Source of the DNA: Elusimicrobiota bacterium
GTDB taxonomy: Bacteria > Elusimicrobiota > UBA5214 > JBBAAG01
Length of the DNA: 43,232 nucleotides
Assembly (NCBI GenBank): GCA_041658405.1
Contig: JBBAAG010000018.1
Location: 1 to 43,232, forward strand
Direction of reading: 5' to 3'
The notes beneath the pieces were generated by a model. It made no database searches and had not been told where the DNA came from. It saw only the letters and a list, made by a program, of their open reading frames with translations. The position numbers were made by a program, and so were the translations under genes. Of the stretch, positions 34,846-41,966 are shown piece by piece. Within the stretch, counting starts at the first letter, position 1. Each line of letters begins with the position of its first letter.

Positions 34846-34879
34846 ACTGCAACGGATTGCATAATCCATCCGTTGCAGT
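34846..34879. repeat. 12-bp perfect inverted repeat 3' of a putative regulator gene
   Basis: ACTGCAACGGAT (34846-34857) and ATCCGTTGCAGT (34868-34879) are perfect complements around a 10-nt loop. The hairpin lies 10 nt downstream of the stop of the gene at 34889-35473. No U-tract follows, so it may be an operator or RNA-stability hairpin rather than an intrinsic terminator. Confidence 0.6.
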
Positions 34880-34888
34880 TTACTAACG

Positions 34889-35473
34889 CTAAATATTTTG
34901 TTTTATCAAACAAAATCTGATTCCGGATTTGACAAAATATTTGACATTTTGATTTTTTGTTTCGTGCGTGACAATATACCAATACCGATTCTTATTTCTA
35001 ATCCCAAGTTTCATTCTTAATCGGGTAATACCTGAAGAAACTGTATTTCTATAAACGTTGTACTTTGTACTCAAACTATCTATTGAGACTCCGGTAGTAT
35101 GGTTTTCAACTATATCCACCAGATAACTTCTTAATGTTTTTCCAAGTTTTATTTCACCGTGGTGAAATTCTGATTCAATTACTTTGGAGCACGGGATATC
35201 GTTTTCGATCCATAAGTCAACTTTGGACAAGTTTGCCACACGAAAACGATAAAGTTCAGAATATTCCATAATATTCTTTGGCAATATGTTACTGATAACT
35301 ATATACTTACGATTAACAATAGGAATACTTACGCTGGGGTTCTTTGAACTGGAGATTAATGCAATAATTAGATCCAATTTTTTGTTGATAATTGCGATAT
35401 CCTGCGAGTGATCTGTTCGCGGCTCCACTTCTTTGCTTATTTGATACTGAATACTGTTTTGTTCTACAATCAT
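34889..35473 (-). CDS. putative HTH regulator
   Basis: A 194-aa protein without a clear family match. A C-terminal segment (GVSIDSLSTKYNVYRNTVSSG, about 127-147, then ITRLRMKLGI) looks like a helix-turn-helix of the kind that reads DNA in replication or response-regulator proteins. The N-terminal 60 residues are mostly helical and could dimerise. It follows a complex hairpin array (35493-35599) that could attenuate its transcription. Likely a regulator of the element. Confidence 0.62.
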   Translation of the reverse strand: MIVEQNSIQYQISKEVEPRTDHSQDIAIINKKLDLIIALISSSKNPSVSIPIVNRKYIVISNILPKNIMEYSELYRFRVANLSKVDLWIENDIPCSKVIESEFHHGEIKLGKTLRSYLVDIVENHTTGVSIDSLSTKYNVYRNTVSSGITRLRMKLGIRNKNRYWYIVTHETKNQNVKYFVKSGIRFCLIKQNI

Positions 35474-35492
35474 AACAATCCGCTTTTTATGT

Positions 35493-35599
35493 GCTTACAC
35501 TACCCGAAAAAAAATGGGCTGGATAGAGTTAGCCCCGTCATCATGGGAAACTAAAACTACACAGCCCATTACTACATAAGCACGTTATGTAGTGTAAGC
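35493..35599 (-). promoter_or_regulatory. attenuator-like array of mutually exclusive hairpins
   Basis: Read on the minus strand toward the regulator gene, this leader holds: an 11-nt pair (35493-35503 with 35589-35599), a perfect 9-bp hairpin ACTACATAA-loop-TTATGTAGT (35571-35593) that competes with it, and a 9-bp pair AATGGGCTG (35562-35570) with CAGCCCATT (35513-35521). A competing terminator-type hairpin GGGGCT/AGCCC is followed directly by T8 (minus strand). Competition between terminator and antiterminator stems is the architecture of a riboswitch or attenuator. The ligand, if any, is unknown. Confidence 0.5.
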
Positions 35600-35614
35600 G
35601 AAATATTTTGTCAG

Positions 35615-36598
35615 TTAATGATCAAAAAGATGATAAAAGTCCATTGCACTTCTGTCATGGAGTAGATCCAATTCTTGAATAATTTCATCAAAATATATAG
35701 CGAATTTGTATCTAATTGTTTCTAAGTTGAGTGGCATAAAAGCAGCTAAAAAGGATTTAAATATATCGAATTCTTCTGGTAATATATTTTTATTCATATA
35801 TTGTTGAATCATATTGATATATTTTTGAACTAGAGAATTATAAACCTCTATACTCGCACAAGCTAATACCGTCTTTTTAGTCAAAGGTTTTGCTTCATCA
35901 TTTATAATAATATTATAAATCTTTTCTGCTTCTGAGAAGTCATTATGTTTTTTATAATTTATGAACATAATATAAGGTAATAAGTTTATATATCTATTAA
36001 AAGAAATATCTTCAAGTCCGCGTAAGAATGGTTTAATGTATAAACTGTATGTATTTTTCTTAATGTATTCCAAAGCTTCTTCATCACTTCTTATAGATTC
36101 TGGCAAGTTACCTATAGAAGGTGTGTGTATGAATTTACCATCACATTCAACATTATGCGCCTTACAATTTTTACAAACCCAAACTAACACAACTCCAGCC
36201 TCATTGTTACATTGCATGTATTTTTTATCTAACTCTTTACAATTACAAACTGAACAATGTTCAGGAGATATAAGGTGTTGCTCTTCTTCAATAATGAATG
36301 GTTTCTTGTCACTTTTTATGCAAAATGAACTGTAGTAAATAGCCGCATATTTATCAGAATTCATAATAGTGCAAAAGTGTTTAGGGTGAATAACTTGATG
36401 ATTCCCTCTGTAATTGTCCCGATTGCCGCACCAAGGACAATATTTATTTTGATTATAACTAGACATAACATAATCCGCATTTAATTCATCTGTTTCAAGG
36501 AGCCTGTATCCTAGTTTTCCGATATCAACAAGCTTATAACTTTTTTTAAGCAGTCGGGTTTTCTTTGAACGGAAAATCTCCTTCACTTTTCTACCCAT
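35615..36598 (-). CDS. unknown protein with zinc-ribbon-like Cys pairs
   Basis: A 327-aa protein I do not recognise. The N-terminal half has several CxxC pairs that may form zinc ribbons: CPWCGN (about 54-59), CSVCNC and CKNC (about 143-146). The C-terminal half is a helical domain without a recognised motif. AAGGAAG lies 6 nt before the ATG. It has its own promoter (36734-36762) and a structured leader. Base composition is low in GC compared with the core genes, which fits the foreign element. A regulator or host-takeover protein is possible. Confidence 0.6.
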   Translation of the reverse strand: MGRKVKEIFRSKKTRLLKKSYKLVDIGKLGYRLLETDELNADYVMSSYNQNKYCPWCGNRDNYRGNHQVIHPKHFCTIMNSDKYAAIYYSSFCIKSDKKPFIIEEEQHLISPEHCSVCNCKELDKKYMQCNNEAGVVLVWVCKNCKAHNVECDGKFIHTPSIGNLPESIRSDEEALEYIKKNTYSLYIKPFLRGLEDISFNRYINLLPYIMFINYKKHNDFSEAEKIYNIIINDEAKPLTKKTVLACASIEVYNSLVQKYINMIQQYMNKNILPEEFDIFKSFLAAFMPLNLETIRYKFAIYFDEIIQELDLLHDRSAMDFYHLFDH

Positions 36599-36733
36599 AA
36601 ATTACTTCCTTTTTCCCAAAACTAAAATAGCCGAATAACTAAACGGAAACCATTATCCATTTCCACTTAATTATCCGGCCATTACCCTTTGGTGTAGACG
36701 GTATAACTATCCAAATATTCATTCCTGTTCATA
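36599..36733 (-). promoter_or_regulatory. structured 5' leader of the zinc-ribbon gene
   Basis: The leader of about 130 nt folds by eye into GCCGGATAA paired with TTATTCGGC (9 bp, one G-U), enclosing a second stem GGAAA/TTTCC. The pair lies about 36650-36692 and ends about 45 nt before the ribosome-binding site. Confidence 0.45.
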
Positions 36734-36762
36734 TTAATAGCCAAGAAGTATAGTTTTGTCAA
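36734..36762 (-). promoter_or_regulatory. strong sigma70-type promoter on the minus strand
   Basis: Consensus -35 TTGACA (36757-36762), exactly 17 nt, then TATTAA (36734-36739, 4/6). It faces the zinc-ribbon gene 136 nt away and is the clearest promoter in the element. Confidence 0.65.
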
Positions 36763-37132
36763 GCAGTTATTTGTTAAATCAAAGTACGCGACAATTACCG
36801 ACGAGATGAAAAATTATTCACAAGGTGAGCAAGAACATGTTTACATAATAAACATAAAATTAAAAAAGATTAGGCGTTATTCTCGTACCTATTCTTAAGT
36901 ATGATTCCGTTTAGCTCAGGCACTAAAAAGAATAAAAGTTCCCTACATTGCAGTTTGCCCGCGCATTAGCGGTTTGCCTACAATTCCGGGACGCGATGCT
37001 ACGCTCGCGCCTGCGGACATTTAATCTTTTTCTCTATCGAGCCGTGCCTTCGCTTGTCTGACTTTTATATTTATTATGACCCTATGTAGGTAGGGTCGGC
37101 AAAAAGTCAGACTCAAACGAGGTAAACAAAAA
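36763..37132. other. gene-free divergent region with an inverted repeat
   Basis: About 370 nt between the minus-strand operon and the plus-strand accessory genes. A GC-richer patch lies at about 36950-37020. At the right end GTCTGACTTTT (37056-37066) is mirrored by AAAAGTCAGAC (37102-37112), enclosing a second repeat GACCCT/AGGGTC (37078-37097). It probably holds the promoter and operator of the plus-strand genes. I saw no clear -35/-10 pair for the plus strand. Confidence 0.5.
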
Positions 37133-37492
37133 ATGGATACAAATGAAAAACAAAAACTTGAAGATGAACTTAAAACCTTTACGGGTACTGAACATTATTT
37201 CAGGAATTTTACCGGTTTGATATTTACTGACGGGATTCAGTACCTGGCGGAAAAGACTGGCGCGCATTGGCTTATAGACTTAATTGGGAGCTATCAGTAT
37301 AAACTTAAAAATATCCCTTTTCAGCTGTGGACAATAAAAGTCAATGATGACAAAACCGCTGAGGTCATATGCAAAGAAGACACACACACGCCGATCATAG
37401 TTAAGCAGAAACTCGAATATACAGATTTTCCACTCAAAAATTTTGAGTGTTACTGTATAGACGGGATACTTTTGCTTACAACAGAAAACTAA
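37133..37492 (+). CDS. DUF6876-family protein
   Basis: A 119-aa protein resembling the DUF6876 family found on plasmids and phages, which has no known function. Typical segments are FTGTEHYFRNFTGLIFTDG (16-34), YLAEKTGAHWLIDLIGSYQ (37-55) and the end QKLEYTDFPL with ILLLTTEN. It is the first gene of a plus-strand accessory operon. GAGGTAAAC with a run of A precedes the ATG; the same leader motif occurs before the next gene. Confidence 0.78.
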   Translation: MDTNEKQKLEDELKTFTGTEHYFRNFTGLIFTDGIQYLAEKTGAHWLIDLIGSYQYKLKNIPFQLWTIKVNDDKTAEVICKEDTHTPIIVKQKLEYTDFPLKNFECYCIDGILLLTTEN

Positions 37493-37516
37493 AACAAAAT
37501 GAGGTAAACAAAAAAA

Positions 37517-37765
37517 ATGAAAAACAAATATACATTGAAAGAATTTATAACAAAAACCCGGCCTGATGGGAAAGGGTACATCATGCTGGATGGTGAGCTT
37601 ATAGCGGAGTTTACGGAAGTCGTTTGCGACAGCTGTAACGCCGAAATAACTCAGCCGGAAAACGAGCCCGACAAAAAAGTGGTCTTCATGCCTGATGAGT
37701 ATCACGCCTGGTGCGAAGACTGCTTTTCAAAATACGGAGGTGAGGAAGATGGGACAGTATTTTAA
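37517..37765 (+). CDS. small acidic Cys-pair protein
   Basis: An 82-aa protein not recognised. Two Cys pairs (VVCDSCNAEI and AWCEDCFSKYGG, about 36-73) would bind one zinc ion in a rubredoxin- or zinc-ribbon-like knuckle arrangement. GAGGTAAAC plus a poly-A spacer lies upstream, identical to that of the DUF6876 gene. Its end overlaps the next gene's start by 17 nt. Confidence 0.65.
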   Translation: MKNKYTLKEFITKTRPDGKGYIMLDGELIAEFTEVVCDSCNAEITQPENEPDKKVVFMPDEYHAWCEDCFSKYGGEEDGTVF

Positions 37766-38087
37766 GCTGGTTAATTTAGACAAGAAAGAGCAAGTTATAA
37801 CTTGGAATTTGAAGCTGAAAGAAACCGATTTCTTTGGTGCAAAGTTCCTTGAGATATACGGAAGTGACGGAGGATTTAAAGACTGCCTTGTTTGGCTTTT
37901 AAGGAAGTCCGACGAAGGCGGCGGCGGAGACGTTGACAGCGATAAATATAAATGGTTGGGCAGGTGGGCCGGGGACAGGATTGTTTTAATCGGTGACTAT
38001 GACAGCAGCGACTTATACAGCGACAGTGAAAAGTTTGCGGACATCAGCAAAGAAGTTTGGCAAGAATGCCAGGAGGACATAAAATGA
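37749..38087 (+). CDS. unknown acidic accessory protein
   Basis: A 112-aa protein starting MGQYFKLVNLDKKEQV, a start shared by a class of small plasmid/phage hypotheticals. It contains FLEIYGSDGG, a Gly-rich patch (DEGGGGDVDS, about 53-62), then LGRWAGDRIVLIGDYDS and a helical C-terminus. ATG at 37749 follows GGAGGTGAGGAAG. It overlaps the upstream gene by 17 nt and the downstream gene by 4 nt. Confidence 0.65.
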   Translation: MGQYFKLVNLDKKEQVITWNLKLKETDFFGAKFLEIYGSDGGFKDCLVWLLRKSDEGGGGDVDSDKYKWLGRWAGDRIVLIGDYDSSDLYSDSEKFADISKEVWQECQEDIK

Positions 38088-38335
38088 ATATAAATAAAAC
38101 GCGGGATGGAGTAATTGAAACGCCTACGGTTATACAGGTTTCGTATTGTGCGAAACTTTGTTTTGACGCAGGATTAAGTTATGAGTATTCCATGAAAAGA
38201 ATACAGCATCTTACGAAAAGAGAGTGCAGTATTTTGATTGCAAAACTAAAAAAGGGGGCGGGTATGTTTGATGTTTTTGACTTTTTTCAAAAAACCTGCG
38301 CTGAAATCCTGGCTCAAGGAGGTGAGCTGTTATAA
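38084..38335 (+). CDS. small unknown protein upstream of the helicase
   Basis: An 83-aa protein; GGAGG lies 8 nt before ATG at 38084, which overlaps the preceding stop (ATGA). The segment VSYCAKLCFDAGLSYEYSMK followed by LTKRECSILIAKLKKG is helical and could be a small DNA-binding fold. It ends 1 nt before the helicase gene. Possible loader or regulator of that helicase, by position only. Confidence 0.6.
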   Translation: MNINKTRDGVIETPTVIQVSYCAKLCFDAGLSYEYSMKRIQHLTKRECSILIAKLKKGAGMFDVFDFFQKTCAEILAQGGELL

Positions 38336-38336
38336 A

Positions 38337-39179
38337 ATGGTAGACAATATTTTGAAAGATCTGAACGGTCCGACTGAATGGGCTTTTGAGGATATCAAGC
38401 GATATTTTCAAGCGCTGCAAACAGTGCGATATACTGAAGCATCGGTCGGGCCTGTTGAGATAAACAATTTCTTGGCTAAAGAAATACAAGAGGAGGGAAG
38501 TTTCTGGGGCGATGGTTTGATAACACCGAAAGGGACTACGTTTATTACGGGGTCTGCTAAGATCGGAAAATCGACTTTTGCATTGAATCTGGCTTTATCG
38601 CTGGCTATGGGAAAAGATTTTTTAGGGTTTAGAATACCTGGTCCGAAAAAGGTTTTGTTCCTACAGCAGGAGATAAGCGAATTCCATTTGCAGAAAAGGT
38701 TGAAGCGGATGAGCAAAGGCCTGAAGATTCCGGAAAATAGGCTTTACTGTATGACCTGTAATTTCAAGTTAGACATGCATGCAGATATCATGGAGCTGAA
38801 AAAGTACATCGCACAAATAAAGCCGGATGTTGTTGTTTTTGACCCGATGTATAAGTTTTTCCTGACACTTGATGAAAATTCGTCTAAGGAAATAAAACTT
38901 TTGCTGAACGAATTCGACAAGCTGACGCGTGAGTTCGGGATTGCTTTGGTGATTATACATCATCATAAGAAATCGAATGGCACTGAAAAGTATAGTCCGG
39001 GCATGATAAGGGGTTCAAGCACTTTGTTTGATTACGGCAGCAGTTACGTAATATTGAATAAGTCCGGGCAATTCAGTAATCATTTAAGGGTAGATTTCGA
39101 GCTGCGAAACGCGGAGAATCCAGGGAACGTATTTATAAACATGACGGATGCACTCTGGTTTAAAGTTTGCAGCGGTTGA
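38337..39179 (+). CDS. RepA-type RecA-fold replicative helicase
   Basis: A 280-aa AAA_25/RepA-like hexameric ATPase. Walker A is GSAKIGKST (72-80), preceded by TPKGTTFIT. LFLQQEIS holds the catalytic-Glu region (108-113), PDVVVFDPMYKFFL (about 157) is Walker B, and VIIHHHKKS with RGSSTLFDYGSS is the sensor region. Plasmid RepA of the RSF1010 type and phage helicases share this plan. ATG at 38337 follows GGAGGTGAG and is chosen because the conserved domain starts soon after. With the primase and clamp genes it makes an autonomous replication set. Confidence 0.85.
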   Translation: MVDNILKDLNGPTEWAFEDIKRYFQALQTVRYTEASVGPVEINNFLAKEIQEEGSFWGDGLITPKGTTFITGSAKIGKSTFALNLALSLAMGKDFLGFRIPGPKKVLFLQQEISEFHLQKRLKRMSKGLKIPENRLYCMTCNFKLDMHADIMELKKYIAQIKPDVVVFDPMYKFFLTLDENSSKEIKLLLNEFDKLTREFGIALVIIHHHKKSNGTEKYSPGMIRGSSTLFDYGSSYVILNKSGQFSNHLRVDFELRNAENPGNVFINMTDALWFKVCSG

Positions 39180-39299
39180 GTTTTGAAGCGGGAAAGAATA
39201 TAGAACTCTGTTTTAGTGGTAACAGTCTTTTTCTAGTTTTTTCTTCGACTTTTTTTATATCTAAAGGTTTGTTGGGTTTTAGTGAGTTATATACTTGCC

Positions 39300-39545
39300 C
39301 TCGGATGCTGAGAACGGAATGAAATGACTTCCAGCAGCCAGAGTGGAAAGTGATGTCCCCCACGACCTCAGCGACACATCTTGTCGTCCATGAGGCCGGA
39401 TGCGAATGAGACGACAAGACTGTCCATTTGCATACCGGTCAAATGAGACTGCCCGCAAGGGTGTGTCCTGCGAGCGGAGTGGGGCTATAATGCCGAGCCC
39501 CCGCAGGGGCGAGGCTATGGCTAATGCTAACGTTGGGCGTTTTGT
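39300..39545. repeat. GC-rich hairpin cluster, probable interspersed repeat
   Basis: Contains CTTGTCGTC (39380-39388) mirrored by GACGACAAG (39410-39418), CATTTG/CAAATG (39425-39445) and CCCC-GCAG-GGGC near 39510. The base composition is much richer in GC than the surroundings. It resembles intergenic interspersed repeat sequence of uncultured bacteria, but only one copy is in the window. Confidence 0.4.
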
Positions 39546-39632
39546 TTTAGCTGATTTTTGTATCAAGAATTAATAACGATAGATTTATAAAGTTATATCG
39601 TGTTAATTTTGTATGAGGAGTAGAGTATATTG

Positions 39633-39717
39633 CCACAGTCAGCTCGCAATTTCTCCGCTCTGATATCACGAGGTTACCGCTCTGTGATATCGAGGTTGAA
39701 ATTGTAGAGGACTGTGG
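39633..39717. repeat. three-tier nested hairpin with an inverted core in direct repeats
   Basis: CCACAGTC/GACTGTGG, CAATTTC/GAAATTG and GATATCAC/GTGATATC nest inside one another (39633-39717). The inner part consists of two 21-bp units, 39655-39675 and 39677-39697, with the same flanks (CCGCTCT and GAGGTT) but with the 8-bp core in opposite orientation. Confidence 0.7.
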
Positions 39718-39723
39718 TTATTT

Positions 39724-39822
39724 ATTGTCATTCAGGATTGTCTCCCCCCTATTTAAGGCTTTCGTTCTGATGAAGCGAAACCCATAAATGGGTACCCTCC
39801 GACATGTTTTAAGAATGACAAT
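39724..39822. repeat. 10-bp terminal inverted repeat enclosing two hairpins
   Basis: ATTGTCATTC (39724-39733) mirrors GAATGACAAT (39813-39822). Between them are TTTCG/CGAAA and CCCA/TGGG hairpins. GTCATTC...GAATGAC ends are typical of intergenic palindromic repeats; with the nested stem to the left and a terminator to the right it could also be part of a structured RNA. Confidence 0.55.
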
Positions 39823-39847
39823 TATGCGTGCCCGTTATGGGTATACT

Positions 39848-39872
39848 AAAGGCTGCCGCCTTTATTTTTTTT
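39848..39872 (+). terminator. intrinsic terminator
   Basis: AAAGGC-TGCC-GCCTTT followed by ATTTTTTTT. It would end a plus-strand transcript coming from the helicase operon or from the structured region itself. Confidence 0.7.
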
Positions 39873-40062
39873 GTTTTGGGGCACGGACGTGCGACGACGG
39901 ACGGGGTCCCGTGCACTATGCGTATATTTTATATTGGCACGGGACACGACGACGGAATGTTGAGGATATTTGTTTGATTGATGTGGTTGGTTGATTGGGT
40001 TGATTTGGTTGAATTGATTGGTTGAGTTGGCTGATTTGGTTGATATGGTTGTTTGGGTTGAA

Positions 40063-40197
40063 TTGGTTGGTTGATGTGGTTTTCTTGGTTGAGTTGGTTG
40101 ACTTGGTTTATTGGTTTGATTTGGTTGGTTGATGTGGTTTTCTTGGTTGAGTTGGTTGACTTGGTTTATTGGTTTGATTTGGTTGGTTGATGTGGTT
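40063..40197. repeat. 58-bp G/T-rich tandem repeat, about 2.3 copies
   Basis: Copies begin at 40063, 40121 and 40179 (partial). The unit is built from TTGGTTGA-like octamers, and the wider tract 39960-40215 is almost free of C on the plus strand. Such iteron-like, strand-asymmetric repeats are candidate origin sequences, but slippage-generated low complexity is an equally simple explanation. Confidence 0.8.
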
Positions 40198-40296
40198 GAT
40201 TTGATTGATTGGTTTCTATAGGGGGATGGGGGGAATGAGACGTGGAAATGGAAATGGAAATGGGTAAAACCGTAACATTTATATACTAACTGATAT

Positions 40297-41565
40297 CACA
40301 GCTGTCCGCTAAAACTTTAGGTTCAAAAGCAGCTGTTGATCAGTGTTTTTGACCTTAGTTAACATTTTATCATTTAAGTTGAGTAAATCAATCAGATTAA
40401 TGCGTTCCATAAGAGTGGTACGTATCATTTTGTGAAGGTAAAACAACGAATATTTGTACTTAGACTGGTATTTGATGTAAGTGAGAAGCAGGTAATAACA
40501 CATAGCAGTCCAAATTTGGGTAAGTACCGCGTTTTTTGAAGTACCGAAGAACGTTTTAATTTTAAGGTTTTGTTTGAGCCACTTGAAAAACACTTCAATC
40601 TGCCACCTGGCTTTGTATATTTGAGCAATCGTAAAAGCCGCCAGCTTAAAATTGTTAGTCAAAAAAGTGAGAGATTTACCGGTTTCCGGATCAATGTACC
40701 AAATTAGCCGCAAGGTTTGGGGATAATCCTGTTTTTGGTAAAATCCGTTTAAAGTAATAGTAGTGTCCGAGCTGACATTTTTATTAATAACCGCCTGCTG
40801 TCCGGTAATGGTGTAAATGAGGTGGTCCTTAGCCCGGGTCACAAAGAAGGCCTGGCGCTGGGTTATCGAATACAACCACTGGAAATCGATGTAGGCTTTG
40901 TCCATACATGTAGATGCTGTCCGGCGTAATGTCAAAACAAGAGCGAGCCACAGTAATTTCGTGTTGTTTAGCATCAGTTACCACTAAGAATTCCGGGATT
41001 TGTCCGTTATGTTGTAAGCGGCAATGTAATTTAATGGCGCCTTTAGTGGTACGGAACTTAGCCCAGGAAAAAGTGGCTAAGCACAAATCAATTACAGTGG
41101 CATCTAAAATATATAACGGGTTCTTAAACTTGAATTTACGTTTAGAAGTTATATCTTTACAGCGAGCGAGTATGGCATAGAACATATTTTCCACCAGGCG
41201 CTAATTCCGGTTGGAATTGGCGTCCGCCAGGGTGGACCGTTTTACGGGTTTAAGGCCTAAGTGGTAGAGTTTGGGATATTGTGTACTCAACGCGGTTTCT
41301 AGATCGCGCAAGCTGTCTTTCCCGCTGGCTTGGGCGTAGAGCATGGCAGTAAACTGGTGCCAGCAGGTAAAATGCTTGACGTAGCGGTTGTTTTTACGGC
41401 TGGTTTCCAGTTTCTCAAATTGATGTCGAGGCACTACGCTTTGCAATTGATGCAAAATTGTGTTACAATGCATTTTACTAGTCCTCCATAGGTAAGTTAT
41501 GTTTTGGTCAACACAATTTTACACTATTGGGGGATTAGTTTTTAATTTTTTAGCGGACAGGTGTG
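40297..41565 (-). mobile_element. IS4-family insertion sequence, decayed
   Basis: About 1269 bp with terminal inverted repeats: 40297-40314 (CACAGCTGTCCGCTAAAA) and the complement of 41548-41565 (CACACCTGTCCGCTAAAA), 17 of 18 identical. It encloses one broken transposase on the minus strand. I could not identify a convincing target-site duplication. Confidence 0.85.
40309..41473 (-). pseudogene. IS4-family (DUF4372 type) transposase, stop and frameshift
   Basis: The reading runs through three frames. 41201-41473 has the N-terminal DUF4372 region (HFTCWHQFTAMLYAQASGKD, RDLETAL, STLADAN). An in-frame stop after ADANSNRN separates it from 40829-41194, which carries the first catalytic Asp (YILDATVIDL) and the second (VVTDAKQHE). 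A frameshift near 40905 moves the rest (MDKAYIDF, AFFVTRAKD, then the YREMF-type box YKARWQIEVFFKWLKQ with the catalytic Glu) into the frame 40309-40974. All three catalytic residues are still visible, so the damage is recent. A complete parent copy elsewhere in the genome is likely. Confidence 0.87.
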
Positions 41566-41612
41566 AATGGATATATCTAATAGGTATACCGCTAAAACGG
41601 AGGTGAATACTT

Positions 41613-41897
41613 ATGGTAGGTCCTGAAAAAATTGTTAAGGTAGGAGCAGTACAGGCAAGTGTGTTTTCTAACCAAGTTGTCAGAAACGGCCAAACAATTA
41701 ATGCGCCGAAAGTGATGATACAAGTAAGATACAAGAAGAATGATAAAGAATGGGCTGGCACGAATTCTTTGGGTTTGAACGATATCCCCAAAGCAATATT
41801 GGCATTAGAAAAAGCATTTGAATATTTGACACTAAAACCGGAAACAGTTAAAGAAAATGTTGAGAATCAAGATAGCATCAGTTTCAGTAAAGTTTGA
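41613..41897 (+). CDS. small PC4-like ssDNA-binding-type protein
   Basis: A 94-aa protein whose core VGAVQASVFSNQVVRNGQTI plus VMIQVRYKKNDKEWAGTNSLGLNDIPKAI resembles a family of small proteins on plasmids and in uncultured bacteria with a transcriptional-coactivator PC4-like fold. The pattern is four beta strands, then a helix (KAILALEKAFEYL). A single-stranded DNA-binding role would fit the replication genes. GGAGGTG lies 7 nt before the ATG. It starts 47 nt right of the IS end, and a bidirectional terminator follows. Confidence 0.65.
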   Translation: MVGPEKIVKVGAVQASVFSNQVVRNGQTINAPKVMIQVRYKKNDKEWAGTNSLGLNDIPKAILALEKAFEYLTLKPETVKENVENQDSISFSKV

Positions 41898-41910
41898 GAA
41901 ATATTCTGCT

Positions 41911-41950
41911 AAAAAAGGGCGGTTTTATAGACACCGCCCATGTCTTTTTT
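41911..41950. terminator. bidirectional intrinsic terminator
   Basis: GGGCGGT (41917-41923) pairs with ACCGCCC (41933-41939), flanked by A6 on the left and T6 on the right, so it can stop transcription from both the PC4-like gene and the convergent DUF3768 gene. Confidence 0.85.
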
Positions 41951-41966
41951 AGTTTGAAACACGCAC

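Larger units (their letters stand above)
39180..40296. other. 1.1-kb gene-free region with hairpins and tandem repeats
   Basis: No convincing gene lies here. In order it contains a GC-rich hairpin cluster (39300-39545), a nested stem (39633-39717), an inverted-repeat element (39724-39822), an intrinsic terminator (39848-39872), a GC-rich short-hairpin segment (39875-39950) and a G/T-rich repeat (39960-40215). It lies downstream of the helicase gene and could hold the replication origin of the element or be a repeat-accumulation site. Confidence 0.6.

Noticed and set aside
34788..34862. 24-codon frame with a short hydrophobic segment downstream of the putative regulator
   Set aside because: The start codon lies in the loop of a 12-bp hairpin and there is no good ribosome-binding site; overlap with the hairpin is the simpler reading.
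35493..35599. Integron attC site
   Set aside because: The inverted repeats do not carry RYYYAAC/GTTRRRY core sites in the required positions and no integron integrase is nearby.
39279..39566. Minus-strand open frame of 95 codons (and an overlapping one at 39160-39417)
   Set aside because: The frames lie in a hairpin-rich repeat region, have Ser/Arg-rich low-information translations, no ribosome-binding site and no recognisable domain.
39765..39793. CTGATGA...GAAAC resembling a hammerhead ribozyme core
   Set aside because: Only three bases separate the two core boxes, too short for stem II, and the flanking sequences do not pair to make stem I. A simple TTTCG/CGAAA hairpin explains it better.
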